This document shows, one piece after another, positions 23,409 through 32,241 of a stretch of DNA of 44,013 bases. The translations under genes were made by a program, and so were the position numbers. Source of the DNA: Pseudooceanicola sp. HF7 (GTDB lineage Bacteria; Pseudomonadota; Alphaproteobacteria; Rhodobacterales; Rhodobacteraceae). The DNA is taken from contig NZ_JAATOW010000038.1 in NCBI RefSeq assembly GCF_011806405.1, positions 1 to 44,013 of the forward strand, written 5' to 3'. How positions within the stretch are numbered: position 1 is the first letter of the stretch; every line of letters starts with the position of its first letter. A model generated the notes under the pieces. That model did not search any database. It was not told where the DNA came from and was given only the letters and a program-made list of their open reading frames with translations.

Positions 23409-23476
23409 CCAAAACCGAATCGCCCGGGCCCCGATTTCGGGGCGTTTCCGGAGTGCGATTCGGAAAGGTGATTCGG
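23386..23476. repeat. Nested inverted 9-mers over the small RNA promoter
   Basis: Outer pair CCGAATCAC (23386-23394) and GTGATTCGG (23468-23476). Inner pair CCGAATCGC (23415-23423) and GCGATTCGG (23455-23463). Each pair is perfectly complementary and the two types differ at one base. In the centre, GCCCCG/CGGGGC around ATTT (about 23428-23443) forms another hairpin. This may be a set of operators or a large cruciform. The leftmost 9-mer lies inside the small RNA promoter spacer. The rest of the gap, 23477-23593, shows no gene. Confidence 0.7.
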
Positions 23477-23593
23477 AACAGGGTGTTACGTGCCCCTATT
23501 GATGTGAGAAAAGTTTCCGCTTTCTTGCCTGAGACGCGCCTGACGGGGCGAAGGGGCAGCGGAAGGGGCGGTAGCGGCCGCCCCGAAGCCTCT

Positions 23594-24868
23594 TCAGCCG
23601 TTCTCTTCCAGCACCGTGCCGGCCAGGTAGAGCGAACCGCCGATCAGCACGCGGGCCTGGGGATCCGTGGCGATGATCGCGGCCAGGGCCTCTTGAACGG
23701 AGGCGGCTTCCTGCGCGTCATGGCCCGCATCCCGGGCGGCCTGGGCGGTTTCGGCACCGGTGAGCGTGGCGCTGACACCGGGGATGGAGACCGCGTGCAG
23801 GCTGGCGACCTGGCTGGCAAGCGGGCGCAGGTAGCCGCGCACGTCCTTGGTGTTCAGCATCCCGCAGATCATGTGGGTGGGCCGCGCCGGCAGGGTTTCC
23901 AGGTGGGCGCAGAGCGCTTCGCCCGCGGCGGGATTGTGGCCGCCATCCAGCAGGATCTCTGCCCCGGGGGCGGCGCTGACCAGCGGGCCACGGCGCAGGC
24001 GTTGCAGGCGGGCATCCCATTGCGCCGAGGTCACGGCCGCTTCGCAGGCGGCTTCATCGAAGCCCAGGTGCCGCAGGGCGGCCAGGGCGGCCCCGGCGTT
24101 TTGCAACTGGTGGGCGCCGGGCAGGTTGGGCAGCGGCAGGTCGAGCAGGCCGTTGAGGTCCTGGAAGACCAGGCGGCCATGTTCGCTCCAGACCTGCCAA
24201 TCCTGGCCATGGACCAGCAGTGGCGCGCCGATCTGCATCGCGCGGGTTTCCAGCACCTCCAGCGCCTCTGGCGTCTGGGGGCCGACCACGCAGGGCACGC
24301 CGGGCTTCAGGATCCCGGCCTTTTCGCCGGCGATCTGGGTGATCGTGTCGCCCAGGAAGCTTTCGTGATCCATGGAGATCGGGGTGATCACGGTCAGCGC
24401 GGGTTTTTCCACCACGTTGGTCGCATCCAGCCGCCCGCCAAGGCCGGTTTCCAGCAGGCACCAGTCCGCCGGGGTGCGGGCAAAGGCCAGGATGGCGGCG
24501 CAGGTCGTGATCTCGAAATAGGTGATGGGATCGGGGCCGTTGGCGGCCAGGCATTCATCCAGCAGCTCGGAGAGCGCCTGTTCGGAGATCAGCTCTCCGG
24601 CCAGGCGGATGCGCTCGTGGAAGCGCACCAGGTGCGGAGAGGTATAGGCATGGGTGCTGAGCCCCGCACCTTCGATCCCGGCGCGCAGCATGGCCTGGGT
24701 GGAGCCCTTGCCGTTGGTGCCCGCCAGGTGGATCACCGGCGGCAGGGCGTTTTCCGGGTGGTCGAGCGCGGCGAGCAGGCGCCAGACGCGATCGAGAACC
24801 AGGTCGATGACCTTCGGATGCAGCTGCATCATCCGGTCGAGCAGCGCATCGGAACTTGTGGCGGTCAC
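23594..24868 (-). CDS. folC: Bifunctional folylpolyglutamate/dihydrofolate synthase
   Basis: 424-aa Mur-ligase-family enzyme that adds glutamate to dihydropteroate and to reduced folates with ATP; cytoplasmic. The P-loop GTNGKGS is at 50-56, followed by the family stretch [14 protein letters not shown]. Also seen are [39 protein letters not shown] and the C-terminal-domain DGGHNPAAG. The start overlaps the accD stop as ATGA, giving the frequent accD-folC pair. Downstream (leftward) there is no terminator until 23243-23279, so folC transcripts could run through the small RNA region. Confidence 0.96.
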   Translation of the reverse strand: MTATSSDALLDRMMQLHPKVIDLVLDRVWRLLAALDHPENALPPVIHLAGTNGKGSTQAMLRAGIEGAGLSTHAYTSPHLVRFHERIRLAGELISEQALSELLDECLAANGPDPITYFEITTCAAILAFARTPADWCLLETGLGGRLDATNVVEKPALTVITPISMDHESFLGDTITQIAGEKAGILKPGVPCVVGPQTPEALEVLETRAMQIGAPLLVHGQDWQVWSEHGRLVFQDLNGLLDLPLPNLPGAHQLQNAGAALAALRHLGFDEAACEAAVTSAQWDARLQRLRRGPLVSAAPGAEILLDGGHNPAAGEALCAHLETLPARPTHMICGMLNTKDVRGYLRPLASQVASLHAVSIPGVSATLTGAETAQAARDAGHDAQEAASVQEALAAIIATDPQARVLIGGSLYLAGTVLEENG

Positions 24869-25917
24869 GACTTGTCTTTGGCTTTTTGGGCTGGGGCGTC
24901 GGCCTTGGGCGCGGGGGCCGGCTTGGCATCGGGCTTGGCCTCTGCCTTGGGCTGGGGCGCGGCGGGCTTTGCATCGGGCTGCGCGGGGATCGCGGCGGCG
25001 GCTGCCTGAGCGGGGTCGGGCAGGGCGGCCACGGGATCGGGCGCGGGCAGCTCTCCGGCCACGGCCGGGCTGAGGCCCATGAGCATCCGGGTGATCGTGA
25101 TGAGCTCCTGGCGCATCTCTGTGCGCGGGGTCACGCGGTCCAGCATGCCGTGGTCCAGCAGGTATTCGGCGCGCTGGAACCCTTCGGGCAGTTTCTCACG
25201 GATGGTCTGTTCGATCACGCGCGGCCCGGCAAAGCAGATCAGCGCGTTGGGTTCGGCGATATGCACATCGCCCAGCATCGCGTAGGAGGCCGTCACGCCG
25301 CCCGTGGTCGGGTGGGTCAGCACGACGATATAGGGCAGGCCGGCTTCCTTCAGCATCTGCACGGCCACTGTGGTGCGCGGCATCTGCATCAGCGACAGGA
25401 TCCCTTCCTGCATCCGCGCGCCACCGGCGGCAGAGAACAGGATCAGCGGGCACTTGCGCTGCACCGCGCGTTCGGCGGCGGCGATGATGGCATTGCCCAC
25501 GTACATCCCCATGGACCCGCCCATGAAGGAGAAGTCCTGGCAGGCGGCCACGATGGGGGTACGCCCGATCTCGCCCTGGGCGACCAGCATCGCCTCATGT
25601 TCGGCTGTCTTGCGGCGCGCTTCGCGCATCCGGTCGGGATATTTCTTCTGATCGCGGAAATGCAGCGGGTCCTGCACCGGTTCCGGCACATCGACCTCGG
25701 TGAAGATGCCACCGTCGAAGAGCGCCCGGAAGCGGTCACGCGGCGCGATGGCCATGTGGTGGCCGCAGTTGGTGCAGACGTTCAGGTTGTCGCTGAGTTC
25801 GCGGTGGAACAGCATGCTGCCGCAGCTGTCGCACTTGGACCACAGGTTCTCCGGCGTCTCCCTGCGCGAGAAGATCGAGTTGATTCGAGGCCGGACGTAA
25901 TTCGTGATCCAGTTCAT
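24865..25917 (-). CDS. accD: Acetyl-CoA carboxylase carboxyltransferase subunit beta
   Basis: 350 aa; with AccA it transfers the carboxyl group from biotin to acetyl-CoA, the first step of fatty acid synthesis. The zinc ribbon is complete: Cys29, Cys32, Cys48, Cys51. The crotonase-like core includes [10 protein letters not shown] and [12 protein letters not shown]. From about residue 287 there is a 64-residue low-complexity tail of Ala/Pro/Lys/Asp with repeated KPDAKPA-like units, unlike the compact E. coli protein. It is coupled to folC by an ATGA overlap. The upstream CPBP protease gene ends 62 nt before the start, and a candidate promoter sits in that gap. Confidence 0.97.
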   Translation of the reverse strand: MNWITNYVRPRINSIFSRRETPENLWSKCDSCGSMLFHRELSDNLNVCTNCGHHMAIAPRDRFRALFDGGIFTEVDVPEPVQDPLHFRDQKKYPDRMREARRKTAEHEAMLVAQGEIGRTPIVAACQDFSFMGGSMGMYVGNAIIAAAERAVQRKCPLILFSAAGGARMQEGILSLMQMPRTTVAVQMLKEAGLPYIVVLTHPTTGGVTASYAMLGDVHIAEPNALICFAGPRVIEQTIREKLPEGFQRAEYLLDHGMLDRVTPRTEMRQELITITRMLMGLSPAVAGELPAPDPVAALPDPAQAAAAAIPAQPDAKPAAPQPKAEAKPDAKPAPAPKADAPAQKAKDKS

Positions 25918-25951
25918 CGGCGGCTATTCCCCGGTTTCGCTTTGGCCCCTC

Positions 25952-25979
25952 AGATAAGGGCGTGCGGCGCAGATTGCAA
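25952..25979 (-). promoter_or_regulatory. Candidate promoter for accD-folC
   Basis: On the minus strand, TTGCAA (25974-25979), a 16-nt spacer, and TTATCT (25952-25957). The -35 abuts the stop of the upstream CPBP gene. The leader would be about 28 nt. Confidence 0.4.
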
Positions 25980-26885
25980 TCAACGCCTGATCGCAAGGCG
26001 CGTGGCAAGCCAGGCCAGGCCGATCAGCGACAGTTCCACGAGCAGGGCAAGGGTCACGATGGGGCCATCGGCGGTGACCGGCTGGGTCAGCGGGGCCGCC
26101 GGGTAGAGGAACAGCGCCAGCCCGCTGTCAAAGCCGTCCAGGTCGGCAAAGAACAGGAAGGCATAGGCATTGTTGGCCAGGTGCAGCCCGATGGCGGGGT
26201 AAAGCGATCCGCTGCGCGCGGTCAGGTCGCTGCAGGCCAGCCCGAAGGCAAAGGCCCAGATCACGTATTGCCAGTTTGCCACCCATTGGCCGCCGCTTTC
26301 CCAGTGGACCCAGGCGAACAGCAGGTTGGGCACCACCATCCAGATCCGGGGATCGGGGAAGCGGGCGGCGATCTGCTGCTGGATGTAGCCACGGTAGAAC
26401 ATCTCTTCCGCGCCGGTCTGGATCAGCAGGGCCAGCAGGGCGAAGGGCAGCAGCCCCAGCCAGCCGGCCAGGTTGCGGTGGCTCTGCGCGGCCATCAGAT
26501 CGGCCCAGGGCGGGGCCAGTTGCAGCACCAGGTAAAAGGCCATGGCGCCGATGAAGGCGCGCGGCAGAAGGCGTCTTTGATCGCCGGGGCCGAAAAGGCT
26601 GGCGGTATGGCGCAGGTGCAGCTTGTTGACCACCACGACCAGCGCCAGCGCCAGGATCCCGTAGGAGGCCAGTTGCAGCAGCAGACCCGTCGGGCTGTCG
26701 CCGTAATAGACCGCATCGGCAAACTCCGGAGAGATCCGCATCATCAGCCGGTCGAAAAGGTCCAGGCCCAGGGTGAAGAGCACCTCTGCCAGCAGGATGC
26801 CCAGGATCAGCCGCCCGGGGTGGCTGCGGTAGCGCGCCGGAAAGACATAGGCCTCGTGCGGGGCATAGACGGCGGGGGCCTTCAT
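25980..26885 (-). CDS. CPBP family intramembrane glutamic protease (second of a pair)
   Basis: 301 aa, polytopic membrane protein of the CAAX protease/bacteriocin-processing (Rce1-like) family. Three active-site motifs are intact: EExxxR as Glu160-Glu161 to Arg165 (EEMFYRG), the FxxxH motif ending at His194 (LLFAWVH), and HxxxN as His235-Asn239. At least seven hydrophobic segments are visible. The substrate is unknown; members cleave prenylated or other membrane peptides. It starts four bases inside the preceding CPBP gene (ATGA), so the two are translated together. It is followed 62 nt later by accD on the same strand. Confidence 0.92.
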   Translation of the reverse strand: MKAPAVYAPHEAYVFPARYRSHPGRLILGILLAEVLFTLGLDLFDRLMMRISPEFADAVYYGDSPTGLLLQLASYGILALALVVVVNKLHLRHTASLFGPGDQRRLLPRAFIGAMAFYLVLQLAPPWADLMAAQSHRNLAGWLGLLPFALLALLIQTGAEEMFYRGYIQQQIAARFPDPRIWMVVPNLLFAWVHWESGGQWVANWQYVIWAFAFGLACSDLTARSGSLYPAIGLHLANNAYAFLFFADLDGFDSGLALFLYPAAPLTQPVTADGPIVTLALLVELSLIGLAWLATRLAIRR

Positions 26886-27712
26886 CTGCGCAGCACCAGC
26901 CGCGCGGCAAGCCAGATCACCAGGGTGGTGGCAAGGTCGATGGGGATGAAGGGGCGCAGGGCCGGGTCAGAGGCCACGACCGGCAGGTGATAGAGCGCCA
27001 GCCCGCCCAGCCCGTCGGGCAGGGACATGAGCAGCACGGCGAAGACATTGTTGACGAAATGCAGCGCCAGCGCCGGGCCCAGGGTGCCGCTGCGCGCGGT
27101 CAGATCCGCCGCCGCCAGCCCGAAGGCCGTGGCCGAGAGCACGAAGAGCCAGCCGTTCGCCCCGGCCTGGCCCTGGTAGTGCAGCAGCCCGAAGACCAGC
27201 GAGGGGACCAGCGCCCAGGCCAGCGGGCTGCGGAACCGGGCCGAGAGGCGCGATTGCAGGTAGCCGCGAAAGAGCAGCTCTTCCGCCGTGACCTGGATTG
27301 CCAGCAGGGGCAGGGCCAGCGGCAGCAGCGCGGCCCAGTCGCCAAGCGGCATGTAGCGGATCGGGGCCAGGTCGCGCGGCAGGGGCATCAGCCAGACCAG
27401 CCCCAGCAGCAGCGCCACCGCGCGCCCCACCCGGAAGGCCTGCCGAAGGGCCTCGACCGGGGGGCCGATCAGCGTGAGCAGGCTGCGCTGGTGCAGGATC
27501 TGCATCATCAGGGCCACCGCCGCCAGTGCCGCCCCGAAGGAGCTGAGCATCATCAGCGTCAACCCCTGCGGATCCGCTGGGGCCGGCAGCAGCACGTACC
27601 AGATGGAGGTCATGACCAGGTAGAGCGCGGCGAACAGCCCGAAACCCAGCCCGGTGCGCCAGAGCGCGGGCGGCGTATCCGGCCAGGCGGGGCTTTCGGG
27701 CGGCTGCATCAT
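26882..27712 (-). CDS. CPBP family intramembrane glutamic protease (first of a pair)
   Basis: 276 aa, same family as its downstream neighbour. Motifs: Glu144-Glu145 to Arg149 (EELLFRG), His178 (VFGLLH), and His218-Asn222 (HFVNN). Both proteins share the stretch DLTARSG shortly before the HxxxN motif, and similar C-terminal endings (WLAxRLxxRR), pointing to a tandem duplication that has since diverged. Eight or so hydrophobic segments. It heads a leftward series CPBP-CPBP-accD-folC. Two adjacent ATGs (27710 and 27707) are possible starts. Confidence 0.92.
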   Translation of the reverse strand: MMQPPESPAWPDTPPALWRTGLGFGLFAALYLVMTSIWYVLLPAPADPQGLTLMMLSSFGAALAAVALMMQILHQRSLLTLIGPPVEALRQAFRVGRAVALLLGLVWLMPLPRDLAPIRYMPLGDWAALLPLALPLLAIQVTAEELLFRGYLQSRLSARFRSPLAWALVPSLVFGLLHYQGQAGANGWLFVLSATAFGLAAADLTARSGTLGPALALHFVNNVFAVLLMSLPDGLGGLALYHLPVVASDPALRPFIPIDLATTLVIWLAARLVLRR

Positions 27713-28029
27713 GGCGGCAAGCTATCCGCAGGCCGGGAAAGGGGCAATCACTCTCCGGTCGGTATCGGTGTCGCAGGGCGCGCCGGTCCCGGGTGCTTCG
27801 CCGGTGCGCGGTGGGACCGCCCGTCAAAGGGCGGCGCGCTGCCCGCGCATTGGGCGTTTCGGCGGTGGCCTGCCGGTGAAGGGGGCGCGGCCGGGGCTGC
27901 GGCTTGTGCGGTATGGGGCGCTGCTCTATGCCCGCCCCAGCCATTCCGGGGGGACTGGCCTGCCGGGACGGCGGGCTGGCCGGGATGAGGGCCGGGGATG
28001 GCCCGCGATGAGGGACGGAAAAGCGGCAT
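27713..28029. other. Divergent intergenic region, hairpins only
   Basis: 317 nt between the leftward CPBP gene and the rightward lipoprotein gene. It holds CGGTCCC (27784-27790) complementary to GGGACCG (27813-27819), and the hairpin CCGCCC-GTCAAA-GGGCGG (27817-27834), which overlap and are mutually exclusive. No convincing promoter or gene was found, although both flanking genes should start here. Confidence 0.5.
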
Positions 28030-28689
28030 ATGATCTTTGACTTGAAGAACGGGTTGCGGGGCCTGAAGGGCGCGGCAGCGGGACTGGTGCTGGCGGCGCT
28101 TGCAGGCTGTGCGCCCGGCGGCAGCGAAGGCTCCATGGGGTTCCTGTCCTCGACAGGGCGGCCCACGGGCACGGCGGTCACGGCCGCGAAGCTGGTCGAG
28201 GGCGACGTGGTCGTCCGCGGCCCCTCCGGCTATTGCGTGGAACGCGGCAGCGTCCGGTCGCGCAATGACACCGGCTTTGCCATGCTGGCGCGCTGCGACC
28301 TGCTGGGCGGGATCTCTGGCAGCCCGGTGGCCCTGGGCGTGCTGACCGTCACCGTGACCCCCTATGCCGAGGCAGATCTGCCCGCCGCCCGCGACCTGGC
28401 GCGGGGCTTCGGCCCCGGCAAGGTGCTGGGCGTGGCCCAGTCGCGCGACGTGCGGCTGCTGCACATGGCCTCTGGCGGGGACGAGATGGTGGGCACAGCC
28501 GATCCCAAGCAATGGCGCGGCGCCTTCCTGCTGAACGGTTACCTTGTCTCCATGGCGGCCTATGGGCCGGCCGATGGCGCCCTGGCCGGCGATGGCGGCA
28601 GCCGGGTCCTGGTCCGGCTGGCAGAGGCGATCCGCAAGGCCAGCCCCGACAAGCCCAGACCCCAGGTGGTGGCCGAAGCCCGGCCCTGA
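28030..28689 (+). CDS. Putative lipoprotein of unknown function
   Basis: 219 aa. The N-terminus has a basic region, a hydrophobic segment and the lipobox LAGC with the lipidated Cys27. A Gly/Ser-rich linker follows, so it should be tethered to a membrane on the periplasmic side. The domain contains a conserved-looking DVVVRGPSGYCVERGS with a Cys pair (YCVERG...LARCDLL) that could form a disulphide, and a long C-terminal helix. I do not recognise the family; similar lipoproteins occur in roseobacters. The start at 28030 lacks a strong ribosome-binding site (GGACGGAAAAG lies upstream). Monocistronic, 188 nt before the next gene. Confidence 0.75.
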   Translation: MIFDLKNGLRGLKGAAAGLVLAALAGCAPGGSEGSMGFLSSTGRPTGTAVTAAKLVEGDVVVRGPSGYCVERGSVRSRNDTGFAMLARCDLLGGISGSPVALGVLTVTVTPYAEADLPAARDLARGFGPGKVLGVAQSRDVRLLHMASGGDEMVGTADPKQWRGAFLLNGYLVSMAAYGPADGALAGDGGSRVLVRLAEAIRKASPDKPRPQVVAEARP

Positions 28690-28877
28690 GCGCTCTGGTC
28701 TTTCGCGACGATCCGCAGACGGGTGACTGTGCGGCACTTTTCGCCCCCGCGCGCAGGCATCGTGGCGCAACGGCCATGTTTCCCTTGTCGTTCCGCGCAT
28801 TGGCGCCCTCTGGACCTTGCGTGGCGGCGCGCTGCGGGCGATAGGTTCAGGACCGGATTGCAACGGGAGATGGCAAG

Positions 28878-29648
28878 GTGGCTTCGATCAGATCTGTGCT
28901 GGGCAAGCTGATCGCGCGGCGGGAACTGCGCCGCTGGCGCGCCCGTGCCGAGGCCGCCGAGGACACCCATCTTTCCACCCTGCGCGGCCAGGTGACACAG
29001 GCCCGCGACCTGCGCGGCCCGCTGGATGCGCTGATCCAGGTGGCCGACCGGCGCCTGGCCCTGTCCGCCCCCGGGGGAGAGGCCTTTGACCTGCCCTTCG
29101 ACGTGGACTGGTCCTGGCGGCCCGAGATCTGGCGCGGCGCCCTGACGCGGCAGGGCCTGACCGTCCTGCATTCCGGAGAGGAACTGGGCGCAGAGGTCCA
29201 GCTGTTCCACGATTGCGACTGGCCAGAGGTCATCCTGCACCAGATGCGCAACCAGCGAGAGGACGTGCTGGCCCCCTATTGCCTGCGGATGGAGGTCTTC
29301 GGCTTCGAGGGCAGCTTCCTGTCCCTCGCGGTAAACCTGCCCCAGGAGGCCGCGACAGGGCTGACCCGCCGCCATCTGGTGAGCGTCTCCGCCGATGTCA
29401 CGCTGGAGCGGCCGGTGCCGATCTATGCCCGGCTCAACATCAAGCACGGCCCCAATACCGAACAGCTGGTGGAACCGCTGCCCTGGCATTCAGAGGAAAG
29501 CCTGGTCGAATTCGACCTGGCCTATTCCTCCATCAACGAAAAGCGCATCGAACAGGTCTGGGTCGATATCATCTTCGACGATCCGGCGATGAACGCGGTG
29601 ATCCTGCGGGACCTGACGTTCTCGCGCAGGCCGCGGGCGGAGCTGTGA
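28878..29648 (+). CDS. DUF6478-like protein
   Basis: 256 aa, no signal peptide or membrane helix. The N-terminal 45 residues are a basic helix (KLIARRELRRWRARAEAAED). The rest looks like a beta-rich domain with WSWRPEIWRG (78-87), LFHDCDWPEVILHQM, and DVTLERPVPIYARLNIKHGPN. This fits my memory of a Rhodobacterales-restricted family annotated DUF6478, but the name is not certain. Function unknown. GTG start at 28878, after GGGAGATGG. The gene at 29709 follows after 60 nt and may be cotranscribed. Confidence 0.72.
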   Translation: MASIRSVLGKLIARRELRRWRARAEAAEDTHLSTLRGQVTQARDLRGPLDALIQVADRRLALSAPGGEAFDLPFDVDWSWRPEIWRGALTRQGLTVLHSGEELGAEVQLFHDCDWPEVILHQMRNQREDVLAPYCLRMEVFGFEGSFLSLAVNLPQEAATGLTRRHLVSVSADVTLERPVPIYARLNIKHGPNTEQLVEPLPWHSEESLVEFDLAYSSINEKRIEQVWVDIIFDDPAMNAVILRDLTFSRRPRAEL

Positions 29649-29708
29649 CCCGCCGCCGCCGGGCTAACCGGCCCATCCCCGGGATAGACGCATGACGGAG
29701 AGCCATCC

Positions 29709-30080
29709 ATGACGCAGATCACCCTGACCAAGATCCGGCTTGAGAATGCCACCTGGGAAGGCCTGCTGAGCGCGCCGAAGCAGGACACCGCGCCGGAGCT
29801 TGAAGCGATGCTGGAGGGTCAGCCGCTGCCCGCCCCGGTGCTAGAGCCGACCGGGACGGCGGGCGAATGGGCGGTGAAACTGCCGGTGCCGCCGGGGGCC
29901 ATCGGGGACGGGGTGCGCGTGGTGCTGATCCTGGACAAGGCGCGCGGCACGGTGCTGGCCAGCTTTGCCGTGCTGGCCGGGGATGCGCTTCAGGACAGCC
30001 TGGCGACAGAGGTGGCGCTGCTGCGCGCAGAGCTCGACATGCTCAAGCGCGCCTTCCGCCGCCAGTCCCGGCAGGGCTAG
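29709..30080 (+). CDS. Small conserved-looking protein of unknown function
   Basis: 123 aa, acidic in the first half, with a short amphipathic C-terminal helix (TEVALLRAELDMLKRAFRR) that could form a coiled coil. No signal, membrane segment or known motif. GGAGAG lies 8 nt before the ATG, codon use matches its neighbours, and the reading frame is well placed, so it is likely real. Function unknown; its link with the preceding DUF6478-like gene is by position only. Confidence 0.7.
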   Translation: MTQITLTKIRLENATWEGLLSAPKQDTAPELEAMLEGQPLPAPVLEPTGTAGEWAVKLPVPPGAIGDGVRVVLILDKARGTVLASFAVLAGDALQDSLATEVALLRAELDMLKRAFRRQSRQG

Positions 30081-30222
30081 GGGCGCGCGGCCCTGCGCCC
30101 CTGTCCGGCGTCGGGGGGCATTGTTTCACCATACTGAACAGGCTGTTTCCGCGTTTCCGGGCGGGGAACGATCTTGGTTTTACCGCGATATTGTCCACGC
30201 CCTGCCCCTTTCTTGCCCGAAT

Positions 30223-30240
30223 TGACGCTAATAAACGTCA
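30223..30240. promoter_or_regulatory. Dyad TGACG-N8-CGTCA upstream of the LysR gene
   Basis: Perfect 5+5 inverted repeat with an A/T-rich spacer (CTAATAAA), 35 nt before the regulator's ATG. LysR proteins usually repress their own gene through such sites, so this is a candidate autoregulatory operator. Confidence 0.45.
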
Positions 30241-30274
30241 TGTTGCGGTGGGGCCAGAAGGAATCGTGCGGCGC

Positions 30275-31183
30275 ATGGATCGACTGACGGAGATGGAAGC
30301 TTTCGCCAATGTGGTGGACCAGGGCGGTTTCACCGATGCGGCGAAGAAGATGGGGATCTCCAAGTCCGCCGTGTCCAAGTACATCTCTGCGCTTGAGGCG
30401 CGTCTTGGCGCGCGGCTGCTGAACCGGACCACGCGCCGGGTCTCTCCGACAGAGATCGGGCTGGCCTATTACGACCGCGCCCGCAACGTTCTGACCCAGG
30501 CAGGAGAGGCCGATGCGCTGGTGACGGCGATGCAATCGGCCCCCTCCGGACGCTTGCGTATCTCTGTCGCCACGGAGTTGGGCGCCCATCACCTGAGCCC
30601 GCTGCTGGGCCGCTTCCTGGCCGATTGCCCGGATGTCACGGTGAACATGGAGCTGTCCAACCGCTACGTCGAACTGGTCAGCGAAGGCTATGACCTGGCC
30701 GTGCGCATCGGCGATCCGGGCCATGACAGCGGCTTGCAGCGGCGCAAGCTGGCAGAGACCTCTCGCCGGCTGGTGGCCAGCCCGGAGTACCTGGGCCGCC
30801 ATGGCGTGCCGGAGCGGATCGAGGATCTGAACCATCACAAGCTGCTGCATTATTCGCAGGATGGCAGCGGCAATGTCTGGACCCTCACCGCGCCCTCGGG
30901 CGCGCAGCGGCAGGTGCGTAGCGCCGGCTGGCTGTCGGTCAATGACGGCCAATCGCTGCTGAATGCGGCCATGGCCGGGCTGGGCATCGCCTATCTGCCC
31001 GGCTTCCTCTGTGCAGCGGCGTTGCGAGAAGGGCGGCTGGCAGAGGTCCTGCCTGACCTGCCGGAGGAGCGCATGAGCATCTGCGCGGTCTACCCGGAGG
31101 GGCGGTTCACCCAGCCCAAGGTGCGCGCCTTCGTGGAGTTCCTGGAAAGCAGTTTCGCGGCGCAGGCCGACGCGGGCTGGTAA
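30275..31183 (+). CDS. LysR family transcriptional regulator
   Basis: 302 aa. The N-terminal winged helix-turn-helix (about 1-60) includes VVDQGGFTDAAKKMGISKSAVSKYISALEARLG, and RTTRRVSPTEIG follows as in the DmlR/CrgA-like branch. The C-terminal substrate-binding domain runs from about 90 to the end (GRLRISVATELGAHHLSPLLGRF...). The start is ambiguous: ATG 30275 matches family length, while GTG 30266 is closer to AGAAGGAA (30256-30263). No catabolic gene is divergently placed; the rightward neighbour is convergent, so its target is probably elsewhere or itself. Confidence 0.92.
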   Translation: MDRLTEMEAFANVVDQGGFTDAAKKMGISKSAVSKYISALEARLGARLLNRTTRRVSPTEIGLAYYDRARNVLTQAGEADALVTAMQSAPSGRLRISVATELGAHHLSPLLGRFLADCPDVTVNMELSNRYVELVSEGYDLAVRIGDPGHDSGLQRRKLAETSRRLVASPEYLGRHGVPERIEDLNHHKLLHYSQDGSGNVWTLTAPSGAQRQVRSAGWLSVNDGQSLLNAAMAGLGIAYLPGFLCAAALREGRLAEVLPDLPEERMSICAVYPEGRFTQPKVRAFVEFLESSFAAQADAGW

Positions 31184-31185
31184 GG

Positions 31186-31200
31186 CGCCCGACGCGGGCG
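31186..31200. terminator. Possible bidirectional hairpin between LysR and OmpA genes
   Basis: CGCCCG-ACG-CGGGCG in the 17-nt gap between two convergent genes. The stem is short and has no T-tract on either strand. Confidence 0.35.
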
Positions 31201-32241
31201 TCAGGGCTCTTCGGTCAGCACCGCTTCGACCCGGCGATTGCGTTCGCGCCCGGCTTCGGAGGCATTGCCGGTGACAGGCGCCAGGTAGCCGATCCCCTCG
31301 ACCATCAATTGCCCGTTCGCAACGCCGTGGCGTTGTTGCAGGCGGCTGCGGACGGCCTCGGCCCGGCGGCGCGACAGGGCCATGTTGCCCTCTAGAGTGC
31401 CTTCGGTGTCGGTATGGCCCACCAGGGCCACGCGCGCGCCGGGCCGTTCCTTCAGGAAATCCGCCAGCGCGGTGAGGCTGGGGTAATCGCTGTCCTCAAG
31501 CTCTGACGAGCCCGTGGCGAAGGCCAGGTCCGACAGCACCACGTGGCCCTTGTCGACCAGCGTTTCCACCAAGGCGGAACCGGGCGTGAAGACCGGAGTC
31601 GGGTCGGCGTCCGGCGTGGTGGTGACATCGGCGGGGGGACCTTCGGGCGCGACATGGGTGATCTGCACGAAACCCGTGGCCTCTGACCGGCTGACCAGCA
31701 GGAAGACGGCTTCGGTCCCGGCCTCGGTCTCCCGGCGGGCGGAAAAGGCGCGGAAATCGAAAAGATCCACGTAGATGTCGGGCGGCGGCAGGATCGGGGC
31801 GGCGAAGCGGAAATCGAAGCCTCCGCAGATATCGGTCGCGCAGTCCAGCAGCGGGGTGAAGCCGGCCTCGACCAGCTGGTCGCGCAGGGGCATGAGGATC
31901 TGCAGCGTCGTGCGGCTTGTGCCGGGCAGGCGCCAGCTGCGGGTCGTGACCTGTCCCGAAAGCTCCTGCACCGGCAGGTCGCCATCCCGCACGGGGGCGG
32001 TGGGCAGGGCCAGGGTGGCCGTCTCTGTTTGGTTCAGGCCCTCTGTCGCGCCCGCCGGCAGGCTCAGCGCCAGCGGCGCGGCGCTGGCCGGACCCGCGCA
32101 GAGCGGCGCGGCCAGGCAGGCCAGAAGCGCCACCGCAGGCGCGGTGCGCGCCCATCCCCCGCGTCCCCGCCCGCGTCGGTCCCAGCCTGCGCGCACCCGC
32201 CGCAGCGGGTCTGGCAGGGGGGAGGGGCGTGATGGGATCAT
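31201..32241 (-). CDS. OmpA family protein, periplasmic peptidoglycan-binding
   Basis: 346 aa. A long basic N-terminal region (about 30 residues) precedes a hydrophobic signal segment ending ASA-AP near residue 54. The C-terminal 110 residues are an OmpA-like peptidoglycan-binding domain: FATGSSELEDSD, ALVGHTDTEG, LSRRRAEAVRSRL, and a final RERNRRVEAVL. The middle domain contains CATDICGGFDFRF with a likely disulphide pair. No porin-type barrel is evident. The ATG overlaps the GNAT stop (ATGA), supporting this start despite the long signal. It is last in a leftward three-gene operon. Confidence 0.88.
   Translation of the reverse strand: MIPSRPSPLPDPLRRVRAGWDRRGRGRGGWARTAPAVALLACLAAPLCAGPASAAPLALSLPAGATEGLNQTETATLALPTAPVRDGDLPVQELSGQVTTRSWRLPGTSRTTLQILMPLRDQLVEAGFTPLLDCATDICGGFDFRFAAPILPPPDIYVDLFDFRAFSARRETEAGTEAVFLLVSRSEATGFVQITHVAPEGPPADVTTTPDADPTPVFTPGSALVETLVDKGHVVLSDLAFATGSSELEDSDYPSLTALADFLKERPGARVALVGHTDTEGTLEGNMALSRRRAEAVRSRLQQRHGVANGQLMVEGIGYLAPVTGNASEAGRERNRRVEAVLTEEP

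Noticed and set aside
23453-25009. Long plus-strand open frame (518 codons) antisense to folC and accD
   Set aside because: Low-complexity Gly/Ala/Arg translation, opposite two clearly identified genes with intact motifs.
27750-27775. TCGGTATC repeats resembling the 7423-7477 units
   Set aside because: GGTCGGTATCGG and GGTGTCGC are similar but out of 11-nt phase and only about one and a half units long; probably chance.
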